64,000 nucleotides of DNA from Sesamum alatum. Lineage: Eukaryota > Streptophyta > Magnoliopsida > Lamiales > Pedaliaceae. The stretch's first letter is position 1, and every line of letters begins with the position of its first letter. The position numbers and the translations under genes were made by a program. Of this stretch, positions 1 to 10,213 are shown one piece after another. The notes under the pieces were generated by a model that was given only the letters and a program-made list of their open reading frames with translations, searched no databases and was not told the origin of the DNA. The stretch spans positions 16,999,864 to 17,063,863 of the forward strand of contig JACGWO010000008.1 in NCBI GenBank assembly GCA_034509735.1, read 5' to 3'.

Positions 1-236
1 AATTTTGAATTATATAAATTAAAAATTTTAAATTGCATTATAAAGATATTTATGGAATCATGTTGAAAGGGAAAAAAAAAAACTAGAACAACAACCAGTT
101 CAAAGGGGGAATAAAACATGTCAGAGAAATAACAATAATAAATAAACAGTAAGAATTTGATTTGGTTATAAAATTTTCTGCATTTATCTATTTGTAAATA
201 TTAATTCTCTTTGTTTTAAATTATACAGATATCAAC
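1..236. other. AT-rich non-coding sequence
   Basis: No gene or repeat is recognisable. The segment ends in a pyrimidine-rich stretch followed by ACAG at about 226-229, which could be the 3' end of an intron feeding the possible exon just downstream. Confidence 0.4.
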
Positions 237-341
237 CAATGGTATTATGAGATATGGTATGAAGGCCTTCAATTGCAACAAGTTGCCCGTCAAAATCCAA
301 TTATTGCCATGTCCAACGTCACAGCCAAAAAGAGTACTTAG
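230..341 (+). other. possible internal or terminal exon of an unidentified gene
   Basis: A segment of about 110 bp lies between a good acceptor (T-rich tract, ACAG) and a good donor (TTAG followed by GTAAGA). Two of its three frames stay open. One reads as a C-terminal peptide beginning INQWYYEIWYEGLQ and ending AKKST before a TAG. The other runs through the donor and includes RYGMKAFNCNK. I recognise neither. The flanking sequence is mobile-element derived, so this could be the edge of a gene lying to the left, a captured exon, or chance. No partner exon can be assigned with confidence. Confidence 0.25.
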
Positions 342-404
342 GTAAGAATTATTGAAAGCTAAATCAAATATAGAACACACATACAAAAACAAATAATTAA
401 TTTA

Positions 405-630
405 GGGTAAATTACAGTGACACCCCTTGAGGTTAGACCAAAATACACAAACACCCCCTACTTTTGTTAAAATTACAGCTACACCCCCTATTCAAAGGCA
501 AAGCTTACACTAATACCCCCTGAAAAACATTACACTAACACCCCTCAGGGGTGTAGCTGTAATTTCACAAAAGACAGGGGGTGTTTGTGTAATTGGACCT
601 AATCTCAGGGGTTGTCAATATAATTTACCC
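405..630. mobile_element. fold-back MITE with about 83-bp terminal inverted repeats
   Basis: The element begins GGGTAAATTACAGTGACA and ends with a near-perfect inverted copy finishing TAATTTACCC. The arms are about 83 bp each and would fold into one long hairpin with a spacer of about 60 bp. Both arms carry the phrase ACACAAACACCCCCT. There is no coding capacity. The same terminal style (GGGTAAATT) recurs in the larger element at 62322-62750, so both probably belong to one superfamily, perhaps Mutator-like. That class is an inference from the long arms. Confidence 0.8.
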
Positions 631-947
631 AAAAAACTAATACACAAAACATTTCTATCTTGCGTTCACGAGCTTGGTGAATCAAATGATGTATTATTGT
701 AGTCTGCTCAAAATGAAAAATAAATAAAATTTTATCCTCAAGCTTGATGTATTTAAAAATAAACAAGCGCAAACAATTCTGCCGATGAGCCGAGCTTGAG
801 CAGTATCGAGTTGCTTGACAGAGTTTTCGTTGCTACATTTTATATTTGCCCATAACACTAGTGCTAGTGCGACTTGTCTTTTGTTTGAGTTTTTCTTAAA
901 CATAGCAAGAAGTTAGTATTTGAGTTAAATATTATTCCTTCATTGAT
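631..947. other. unannotated intergenic sequence
   Basis: No gene or repeat is recognisable. Short open frames on both strands have no family signature. Confidence 0.4.
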
Positions 948-1203
948 AAACATGAACAAACTAATGCCAATAAGGTGTAGCTCAATTGGCGAAATTGAGG
1001 CTCTATGATTATAAGGTTATGGGTTTGAACTCCACCAATATGTGGGATGTTATTCTACTTTAGTAGTTGTTTTTGATTCGATATAGTTATTTGATATTGA
1101 TAATTAGTATATGATCGTTATAATTACCAGTAGTTGTTAGATATAGATATTTGATATTGATGATTACTATTGATTTACTAAAAAAAAACATGAACAAATT
1201 AAT
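948..1203 (+). mobile_element. tRNA-derived SINE with target-site duplication
   Basis: The body (966 to about 1185) starts with a tRNA-like head. A box-A-like TAGCTCAATTGGC lies near 978 and a box-B-like GGGTTTGAACTCC starts at 1021, the spacing expected of an internal RNA polymerase III promoter. An AT-rich tail ends in a short A-run. The body is flanked by AAACATGAACAAACTAAT (948-965) and AAACATGAACAAATTAAT (1186-1203), an 18-bp duplication with one mismatch. That shows retroposition by LINE-type machinery. It is not a functional tRNA gene: the acceptor stem is not closed and it sits inside the duplication. Confidence 0.8.
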
Positions 1204-2175
1204 AATTTTAGAAATGCAAGACTAGATTTTAACACATAATACAAAATCACTAAAAATTAGAGTACATCTTTTAGTAGAATGCAACTGCAAAATAAAATGT
1301 GGACAACTCGTCTATCAGTCTTTTGGAAAAGCAAGACACACGCACACGTCATTGATCTAATACCAGCTATTTTCGTGCAATGTGATTTTTTTTTATTTTG
1401 CTAAACTCCCATTTACCTGATTGTGTTATGTTGAAAAGTTAAAAAAATTCCTCGTAATTTGAAAATAGGTTAAAATCCCCCTTGTGTTTTATAGACTCAA
1501 CAAAAAATACCCCTTTCGTTAATAATTAATAGAAAATGCATTACACGTGCGACTTAAGCGATTTTGAGTGTTTTTTTAACTGCTTTTTACTTCAATTTTG
1601 GATATTTTTATCAAAATGCCCTCATGATGTGTATATATTAGACTTGGGCATCTTTGATTTGTTTTGAGTGATTTTTTTGGCATTTTCATCTATATAAAAA
1701 ATTATTTTTTAAAAAAAATATACTTACTTAAAAAATACGAAAAAAGCATATAACTTTTTCTAAGTTTTATAATTTCAGTTGAGATTAATACTAAAAAATA
1801 GAAAAATTATATCACAAAGATTAATATACTAAATTTTATTTTTTAAATATAGATATCTACATGAATATAAATATAAACCAATAATAATAATAAAAATTTA
1901 TAAATTAATTTACATTATTTTTAAGTAAAATATTTTTATAAATTAAATCCAATATATGTTATAGACAAAATGATTAATTAAGTATCTAATAATTATTATA
2001 ATTATCTAAATTACTCTTACACTAGAAAAAAAAAATAATATTAGCTATATTTTTAATGACCATGGCTAAAAACTGTGGTAAATAACTATTATTCACTACG
2101 ATTAAATAAAAACCGATGCAAAAACTAGTTTTTCCACCATGAAAAACTTATTTGCCAAGCATTCACCGTGGCTTT

Positions 2176-2842
2176 TGTAGGGAATGAAGGAGACGGATAG
2201 TGCGGGAAATTGTGTATTACGAAGTCGAGGCAAGAGTTAGACTCTTTATTTTTAAGACAATTATTGCCCCGCTCTGGTGCTCACGGAATCGGCAATTTGT
2301 CTCCCAAGATACAACGACTTTATATCTCAAAGTAGCAGCACTACAAACTTTGAGAAACGGTGAACTAAAAGATATTTTGAAACTCTCTTACTAAACTCTA
2401 TTTGCAAAATACTTTTATGCTTATGAATGCTATGAATGAGTTGAATTCCTATCATCATTTCCTAACATCCATAAAAAAATATTAAATGAAATGAAATGAG
2501 AAGACCTATTTATAGGAGTTGGAAAGGTCTTTCGAACGGACATGTCCTGTTAGAAAAGATGCATTTGAAAGGTTATGACCTTTCATCCGAATGGATGCAT
2601 CATTTCACCCAAAGGACATACCATTTCACTCCAATGGACGCATCATTTCATCCAAAGGGTTTCACCCAATGGACACATCATTAGGTTGACCAGACACAAC
2701 CAGATGATGATTGGGGCCCATCAACCATCATCTACGTGTCACGAGCTGTCATAAGCTATCACGAGCTTGTTATGCGTCGCACATCATAACCAATCACTTG
2801 TCACGATTTATTCTTTAATTTATCATTCACAATTTTCCAACA
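2176..2842 (-). repeat. 3' LTR (minus-strand orientation)
   Basis: A 667-bp LTR bounded by TG and CA in minus orientation, next to the polypurine tract. It contains a short array of 20-25-bp units with CCATTTCATCC-like cores (about 2570-2680), the block that is expanded in the solo LTR at 9468-10213. Confidence 0.9.
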
Positions 2843-3368
2843 ATCCCCCACAGAATGAAAATTAATGCATATGAGCATGCAAACACTTAAAAGTGTTTCA
2901 GTCGAGAAGTCATTGCATCAGGATTGGTAGTTTGTGGCTTTGAACCTTCCTTAGGAAAATACCATCGGATTTACTTGGCTAATCAGTGAACATGATGCCT
3001 TGAACTGTTCAGCCGTCGGTGTAAACCAAGACAATAGTACCCCCACAATGCCTTCTCTAATATCTTTGGTTCTCACGATTGAGTCCGTTTTGGCCCTGGA
3101 CTCCATCTTGGATTCATAAGTGTTTTACATTTGAAGCGGCCCGTCTTCAAACTTATATAGGTGATCTCCTATAATGTTCTTGACTTAGGATAGGAATCAT
3201 TAAAAGCTTATAGCTTAACCTCTACCCTTTAATGACATCACTTTTTTGTCATAGGAATGGGAAGGAGTAAAACTCCAAGTGCTTTCACAATCTTTATAAC
3301 TTAGTTGTCCCATTAAACCTAGATCTTGGGATCTCCAGTTAACAAGGTTGGGTTACCGCTATAAAGAT

Positions 3369-4866
3369 TTAATTGTCAGGTTTTAATCCTATTCTCCTTG
3401 ACGAACAGTATACTTGATCTCTAGAAAGGCCTTTCATTAATGGATTCGCTAAATTATCCTTTGACTTTATATAGTCAATAGATATGACTTCATTAGAGAT
3501 CAACCGTCTTATGGCATTATGTCTTCGACCTATATGTCTCGACTTACCATTATACATATTACTTCATGCCCTTTCAATAGTCGAACGACTATCACAATAT
3601 ATCATAATAACAGGCACTTGCTTTTGTCTAACAAGGAACGTACTCCAAAAAATTACGAAGCCATTCAGCTTCTTCACCAGCTTTATCTGAATCTATAAAC
3701 CCAGATTCCATAAGAGAATGAGTGCTTTTCTCTATATACCTTAATCTACCAATCATTCTTCAAAATTCAATTTGACCTCGTGTTCACCTTGGTTCTTTGC
3801 TAAGTGTAGATTTCTATCTACATAAGTCTTAGCAGGTGAATGGTCATGAACATTGAACTTTCTAGTACTATCTCAACATGATGAGACTATGATAAAACAA
3901 GTCTATAGACGTTTTAGAGATCTTAGTCTCTACTATTACGTCAGCTAAATCTTATTTCTTTCATATCACAATATTTTGCCAATACTTTCTTGGTAGAGAT
4001 TGCTTCCCTTTGTCAACATAGCATCTACATATAGATCGACTATGACAAAGGAGCTAGAAGTGCCTTCAACATAGACACATCTATCACACTCGTTGACCTT
4101 GAAGTCACTTGACAACATTGTTTGCCAAATTTTCCATGTCATTTGTTAGGAGCTTGTTTAAGCCCATACAACAATTAGATGAGTCTACAGACCTGCTTTT
4201 CTTGGCCAAGAACGACAAACCCCTCAGGTTGTTCCATGTAGATCTCTTGTCTAACTCGTCATTCAAGTAATTTTTGAATTCCTTCCATAGCGGAGGTAGC
4301 TTTTCAATTATAGCAGCTACTTGGAAGGATTCACTACTGAGCCTCAATCCTTGCGCATGCAGATCATTTAGAATTCTTGGACTTGGCTCATTACCGTTTT
4401 GGAATCCACCATTTTTAATTCCAAGAAGTTCCCGACTATGAATTTCTTAAAGCCGGCATCCTCCGTTTCGTATTTCTTTTCCAAGGATTCCCAAAGGGTT
4501 TTTGCAGTCTTGGCTGAGCTGTATACGTTGTACAAAGTATCGCTCAAGCCATTGAGGATGTAATTTCTGCATAGAAAATCCCCATGACCCCATGCATCAA
4601 AAGCAACCCTTTGTTCGGGATCAGTCTCCTCCTCAGAAACAACGGGGGCTTCCTCACTTCAAAACCTAGCTAGGTTCAACGTGGTGAGGTAAAACAACAT
4701 CTTTTGATGTCATCTCTTAAAGTTGTTACCGTAGAATTTCTCCGGCCTTTCTCCTTGGGCAGCAATCGGTTGTGGCACATGTGGTTGGACAACCATAGTA
4801 GCCAAATTAACAGCAGCAGATCCAGTTGCCATAGTTGGATTGGTAGCAGCAGATTCACTCGCCATA
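3369..4866 (-). pseudogene. degenerate Copia gag with RT/RNase H remnants
   Basis: Read on the minus strand from an ATG at 4866, the frame gives a gag N-terminus (MASESAATNPTM) and the family motif GERPEKFYG, then meets in-frame stops. One falls directly after FKR, where a Trp is usual. The gag helical region continues to about 4105 (KLPPLWKEFKNYL). A fragment around 4050 resembles the reverse transcriptase YVDD loop but reads YVDA. The end, 3557-3369, is the Copia RNase H tail (NGKSRHIGRRHN and KDNLANPLMKGLS). Protease, integrase and most of the reverse transcriptase are missing. The order gag, RT scrap, RNase H fits internal deletion of a full element. Confidence 0.75.
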
Positions 4867-4897
4867 ATACACAATGACAAATAATTGTCTTAAACTT

Positions 4898-5564
4898 GTA
4901 GGGAATGAATGAGACGGATAGTGCGGGAAATCGTGTATTACAAAGTCGAGGCAAGAGTTAGACTCTTTATCTTTAAGATAATTATTGCCCCGTTCTGGTG
5001 CTCATGGAATTGGCAATTTGTCTCCCAAGATACAACGACTTTATATCTCAAAGTAGCAGCACTACAAACTTTGAGAAACAGCGAACCAAAAGATATTTTG
5101 AAACTCTCTTACTAAACTCTATTTGCAAAATACTTTTATGCTTACGAATGCTATGAATGAGTTGAATTCCTATCATCCTTTCCTAACATCCATAAAAAAA
5201 ATGTTAAATGAAATGAAATGAGAGGGCCTATTTATAGGAGTTGGAAAGGTGTTTCGAACGGACATGTCCAATCAGAAAAGATGTCTTTGAAAGGTTATGA
5301 CCTTTCATCCGAATGGATGCATCATTTCACCCAAAGGACATACCATTTCACTCCAATGGACGCATCATTTCATCTAAAGGGTTTCACCCAATGGACACAT
5401 CATTAGGTTGACCAGACACAAACAGATGATGATTGGGGCCCATCAACCATCATCTACGTGTCACGAGCTGTCATAAACTATCACAAGCTTGTTATGCGTC
5501 GCACATCGTAACCAATCACTTGTCACGATTTATTCTTTAATTTATCATTCACAATTTTCCAACA
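4898..5564 (-). repeat. 5' LTR (minus-strand orientation)
   Basis: A 667-bp LTR, the partner of 2176-2842 and equal in length. It is followed by the GCTTT target duplication at 5565-5569. Confidence 0.9.
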
Positions 5565-6290
5565 GCTTTTAGCCATGGCAAATGCGTTCGCCACTCTCGC
5601 AAAAACCACGACCGACAACCGTTACGTGACCGTGGTCAATGACTATTCGCTACGGTTATTTAGTAGTAACCATGGCAATTAGCCATGGTTAAATATCATA
5701 TTTTTTGTAGTGTTAATTAACTGAAATATATTCTAAAAAATATTCTTTTAACAAAACTGGGGGCGAGGGCGACGGATTCATTTGTCAGGACGACGACGAT
5801 GTCGCTAGATTTGGGAGCGATGCCATCTATGGGGGACACCTCCCCCATCTGCTTGGGTGGCGTCGCGTCCCCCCATTTGCGGGGATGGCGTTGGTGAGAA
5901 TAGGGTATATATATATATCTATATATATAATGTATTTTTATAACTTTTAATTATCTATATGTAATATAAGTTAAATAATTTGTTGAATTCAGACCTTTCA
6001 TTTTATAAAGATCTAATGGTTGAAATTAATTGATTAGACCTGACGATTATTATATAATAAAAAAAGATCAAACGGTCATTAAAATAAGAATTAATATATA
6101 ATAAAAAAGGGCATAACGGTCATGTAAAAAAAAGGTAACGCCGTTAAGTCAATTTAACGAAAAAGGACAATTGAGCTATATTTAATAAAATTAAAGGAAT
6201 TTTAGCTTATTTTTAAAATAAAAGGGGATTTTCAACTAAAATTTTAAATTACGGGAGATTTTATGCAATTAAGCTTTTTTTCCCCTTAAA

Positions 6291-7284
6291 AAGATACTTG
6301 CAGAATTGGAGATGCGTTCTTCTTTTTATTTTCTTGTCACTATTAGTCTATTGAAAAGTTCACATTGAAACTTGAAAGCAATTATAATGACTATATACTA
6401 TCAGCAAGGAAAAAAAAAAGAGAAAATAGAAGCTTGCTTTTGTAAATCTAGACTCTATAAACCGTATCTGAATTGGGTGCAATTCTAATTCAAACTCAAT
6501 GGGTTAATTAGAAATATATATGTATGTAGTTTGTTTGATGAAAGTAATTAAAAATTTTAAAATAGATACTTTAAAATTATTGAAAAGTTTTTTTCCACAA
6601 TTATGAAAGCTTTCGATAAACCACGTATTTGTCAAAGCACGTTGGAGGCGCGAGTTGTCCACCACGATTGGGACGACAACATTCCACGGGCATATTGACT
6701 ACTCGGGCTTTGGCCGTCGCCTCAACTGCATCGGTCCTCGCCCCTAGCCGATCGATGGATCGACTCTCGCCGTTCCACATCCAACTGGGGTGCATCTCTG
6801 ACCCCAATTCACTTCTCTCCCGATAAATTTAAACACTATTTGACTCTATTTTCAAAATCCTTTTCATTTTTACTTCGCAATACTTGTTTGCTATCGATCT
6901 CTCACCATATTTAGCATTGGACAAAATTTACCGCTCAATTGGGGTTCCATTCCCCGACGACCTAACTTGTTGATAATGCATTGTGGTGTGACAAGGTCTT
7001 GGGACGACGAGGTGCTCACCCGGGTGAGATTGATATTGATAATTTAAATAGGGGCAAATAAGGGAACCCTCCTGTGATAGCCATAATAGGCAATTCAACC
7101 CCCACCCCCACCCCCCCAGAAAAAACAAAAAGCATTTTAACCCCTCGTATTTTTAAAAGATGAGCAAATATGACCCATTTGGTCAGAGGTGTGACGCACG
7201 TGCCTTTAGTGTGACTGGTTCAAGCATTTTGTCCAGTATAAAGATAATTTTTGCCCTTCTAATAATAATTGTACAATTTTAATC
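6291..7284. other. intergenic sequence with no recognised gene
   Basis: Mostly AT-rich. A more GC-rich patch at about 6640-6800 is open on both strands, but the peptides match no family I know. A C-rich tract lies at about 7100-7118. Nothing here can be assigned. Confidence 0.4.
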
Positions 7285-8334
7285 TTAAATAGCATTTTAC
7301 CTACCTATGTTTTTAAATTTTTTTAAACCTTATGTTTAATTACTTTAGTTAAAAATTAATTAATTATTATATGTTAATGAGTATATTTATATTATATTAT
7401 GAATCTTTTAAGCCTTGAATTCGAGAACCATAAAAATGGCATATTACCCCCCCCCCCCTCCTCCCCCCGTGTTAGTAATTAAAGGCGGATTGCCCCGCCT
7501 GTGTTAGCAATTAAAGGCAATTTACCCCCTGTGTATAGGTACTAAGTACAAAAACCTGAATAAGTGCAGAATTGAACCAAAATAATTTTCAAAAGCAAAT
7601 AAATACCATTTGTTAGATGCAAGAAGTTTCCAGCAGGCCAACATATATTGTTCCACTTCTTTCAATAGAAACAAAAGGAACCTGTCAATTGCAACCCAAA
7701 AACAAAAGTAGATAGTGGGGCATCCCCCATGATTCCACCAAAACAAACCTAATATAGTTCATGTTTTTCCATACTAAAAAGACAAAAACCAGTATACAAA
7801 ACTCCAGATAAAGGCCTCCAAGGCCTGTTCTTAGCCTTATCTCTAATATTCTGCAAGACTTGGTCTATTGTGGGCATTTTGTTCCTCTTCCTACCAACAT
7901 TTGCACTTGAAGAACCTGCAGCAGTTGGTGGGTTTGTGGTTGATTGTTGTGCTGAGGTTTGTTGCCCCTGCTTCCCCAACAATGCTGAGTTTCTAGGCCC
8001 TTCATATGTCACTCTTTCCTGCAGTTGAAACCAATAAATTAGGATGCACAAATCCTAGGTTTGAAAAGAATTTTTTTCTAGAATTATACTGAATAATATT
8101 TACCTTTGAGGGTTCAGATGTGTGCTTTGTGGCCTGCTTTCCTTTGCCTCTTCTCCAGAAGATGACTCTTTCTAAAAAAAGAGTAAAAAATCAACAGATC
8201 TAAAGAATGAAATTCTGAAATTTATAAAAGACAAAATTAACATATTTGGAAGTATCTTACCTTTTTTCTTGATTCTTGCTGATTTTGGTCTTGATTTTGT
8301 TGAGGAATTTCTTGAGTTTCTAATGCCTCTTGCT

Positions 8335-8336
<2 letters not shown>

Positions 8337-8370
<34 letters not shown>
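8337..8370. repeat. poly-A/T tract (34 bp)
   Basis: An uninterrupted run of 34 A on the plus strand. On the minus strand it is the polypyrimidine tract directly upstream of an acceptor (TGCAG) of a MULE tail exon. Confidence 0.95.
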
Positions 8371-8374
<4 letters not shown>

Positions 8375-9199
8375 ATTTTCATAATACAATAATAATTGAA
8401 AAATGTCATTTTTTACCCTTGTTGCAGGTTCCTCAGATGGTGGTGGGCCTTGAAATCCTTGAATAGGCAATTCATCAACTGTTGGAGAGCCCTATAAGAT
8501 GCAAAACACAAAACATATTAGTCACAAAACAGATTAGTAACTTAATATTTAAGAATTCAACCTAAACAGATCTGATAAGTAAATAAACTTGCATTGTAGA
8601 ATTTTGAGTTAGGATGCGTAGGATTCTTGCAGCCCTACTTGTTATGGCCAATTTCCATGCAATTACTGCATGTATGAGTTAACCCCTTCCTGGTGGAAGT
8701 GTTTTGAATCTCATCAAGACCCTTTCTCCCCATTTTCTTGGGTCTACCCCTTGGCTTCTACAATTGAGGTAGCTTGAGTGGTTCATAGGGTGTTATGATG
8801 TTAGTCCTTCGCTCCTGGTACAACATGTATCATCTTTGAATACACCTTCAGATAGTTGTCTTTCTTGTACCAATCCACCACAAAATCCTCCAAATTTTGT
8901 CTCCCACTTGAGATTGCAGCACAAGCATGTGCACAAGGATAACCACACAGTTGAAACATTCTACAAGAACAAACCTTTTTGTCCAAATCAACAACATATC
9001 TATCCAAAAGTTGATCACTAGAACATGTCATCATCACTAGAATCTTCAAGGTCTTCTAAACACAAACTAGGGGCCTCATCACTATCATCAAATATTTCAA
9101 CAAGTTGCACATAATCAGAGTCAGATAAGTCATCAAACTCTGACTTTGACATGTCAGCTGAATTTTGATTTTCAATAAATTTTCTTTTACCCGTGTTTA

Positions 9200-9467
9200 G
9201 CCCCTTAAGCCCACTCAACCCTTCTCCCTCAACCTCTGTCCTAACCTCTTCTTCTCCCTCAAACCCCGTTCCAACCCCTTTTTCACATCTACCTGCAACA
9301 ACTCCCTCATCCCCTCTCCCAATCGCTTTTTCACAATCAACTATTGCAGCTCCCTCAAACCCTGTCCCAACCCCTTCTTCACATACCCTTGCAACAGCTC
9401 CCTCAACCTCTGTCCTAACCCCTTCTTCTCAATCAACTGCAGCAGCTCTCTCAACCCCTGTTCCAAC
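9200..9467 (-). repeat. degenerate tandem repeat inside the MULE acidic linker
   Basis: About four units of roughly 55-70 bp are built on CCCCTTCTTC, CTCCCTCAACC and GCAACAGC phrases. On the minus strand they encode repeated Glu/Gly/Val peptides (GVGTGFEG-like). The array stops at the solo LTR insertion, and similar phrases resume after it (about 10219). Confidence 0.7.
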
Positions 9468-10213
9468 TGTTGGAAAATGGTGAATGATAAATTAAAGAAT
9501 AAATCGTAACAAGTGATTGGTTACGATGTGTGACACATAACAAGCTCGTGATAGCTTATGACAGCTCGTGACACGTAGATGATGGTTGATGGGCCCCAAT
9601 CATCATCTGGTCGTGTCTGATCAACCTAATGGGTGTATCCTTTGGTTGAAATGATATGTCCATTGGGTGAAACCCTTTGGATGAAATGATGTGTCCATTT
9701 GTGTGAAATGGTATGTCCTTTGGATGAAAGGATGCATCCATTTGAGTTAAATGGTATGTCCTTTGGATGAAAGGATGCATCCATTTGAGTTAAATGGTAT
9801 GTCCTTTGGGTGAAATGATGCATCCATTCGGTTGAAAGGTCATAATCTTTCAAAGGCATCTTTTCTGATTGGACATATCCATTCGAAACACCTTTCCAAC
9901 TCCTATAAATAGATCTCCCATTTTCATTTCATGGCATTCAAGGATTCAACTATTCATAGCATTCTTAAGCATACAAAGCATTTTAGAGTTTAGTAAGAGA
10001 GTTTCAAGATATCGTTTGATTCGCTGTTTCTCAAAGTTTGCAGTGCTGCTACTTTGAGATATAAAGTCGTTGTATCTTGGGAGACAAATTGTCGATTCCG
10101 TGAGCACCAGAGCGGGGCAATAATTGTCTTAAAGATAAAAAGTCTAACTCTTGTCTCGACTTTGTAATACACAATTTTCCGCACTATCTATCTCATTCAT
10201 TACTTACTCTTCA
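9468..10213 (+). mobile_element. solo LTR of the same family as the 2176-5564 element
   Basis: A single LTR starts TGTTGGAAAATGG and ends CTCTTCA, flanked by the 5-bp duplication CCAAC (9463-9467 and 10214-10218). It matches the 667-bp LTRs throughout but is 746 bp long. The extra length is an expansion of an internal minisatellite, including two nearly identical units of about 43 bp at about 9722-9807. This is the product of recombination between the two LTRs of an element that had inserted into the MULE. Confidence 0.9.

Larger units (their letters stand above)
2176..5564 (-). mobile_element. Copia-type LTR retrotransposon, internally deleted, with intact TSD
   Basis: Two 667-bp LTRs (2176-2842 and 4898-5564) begin TGTTGGAAAATTG and end CCTACA when read on the minus strand. 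A 5-bp target duplication GCTTT lies at 2171-2175 and 5565-5569. The LTRs differ at roughly 25-30 positions by hand count (about 4%). A polypurine tract (TGTGGGGGAT) abuts the downstream LTR. The leader next to the upstream LTR is AGTTTAAGACAATTATT, not a clear initiator-Met primer site. The interior is only about 2 kb and keeps gag, a scrap of reverse transcriptase and an RNase H tail, so the copy cannot move by itself. Confidence 0.9.
2020..5712. mobile_element. CACTA-type MITE split by an LTR retrotransposon
   Basis: The ends are CACTAGAAAAAAA and the inverse of CACTACAAAAAA, flanked by the 3-bp duplication TTA (2017-2019 and 5713-5715), the signature of CACTA (En/Spm) elements. Without the nested retrotransposon only about 300 bp remain, non-coding and rich in sub-terminal CCATGGC motifs in both orientations. 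The element must have been in place before the LTR insertion at 2176. Confidence 0.8.
1395..6290 (-). mobile_element. long-TIR non-autonomous DNA element (copy 1), interrupted by nested insertions
   Basis: The outer arms (about 1395-1730 and about 5930-6290) are degenerate inverted repeats containing phrases such as AAATCCCCCTTGTGTTTT. Both ends match, in opposite orientation, the ends of the element at 15270-16778. For example, the segment around GCATTTTCATCTATATAAA near 1680 matches that element's right arm. Near its right end lies a GC-rich patch with GGGCGA and GACGACG motifs (about 5757-5900), also like the other copy. No transposase is visible. Mutator-like affiliation is an inference from the long TIRs. 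Limits are approximate. Confidence 0.55.

Noticed and set aside
966..1040. A possible tRNA gene
   Set aside because: Box A and box B are present, but the acceptor stem does not close and the sequence continues into an AT-rich body ending in an A-run with target duplications; it is a SINE head.
6601..6826. Overlapping open frames on both strands near 6.7 kb
   Set aside because: Neither peptide has a recognisable family, codon pattern or splice context.
9193..9483. Ser/Pro/Thr-rich open frame of 96 codons on the plus strand
   Set aside because: It is antisense to the MULE acidic repeat region; the Pro/Ser/Thr richness mirrors the Glu/Gly coding repeats.
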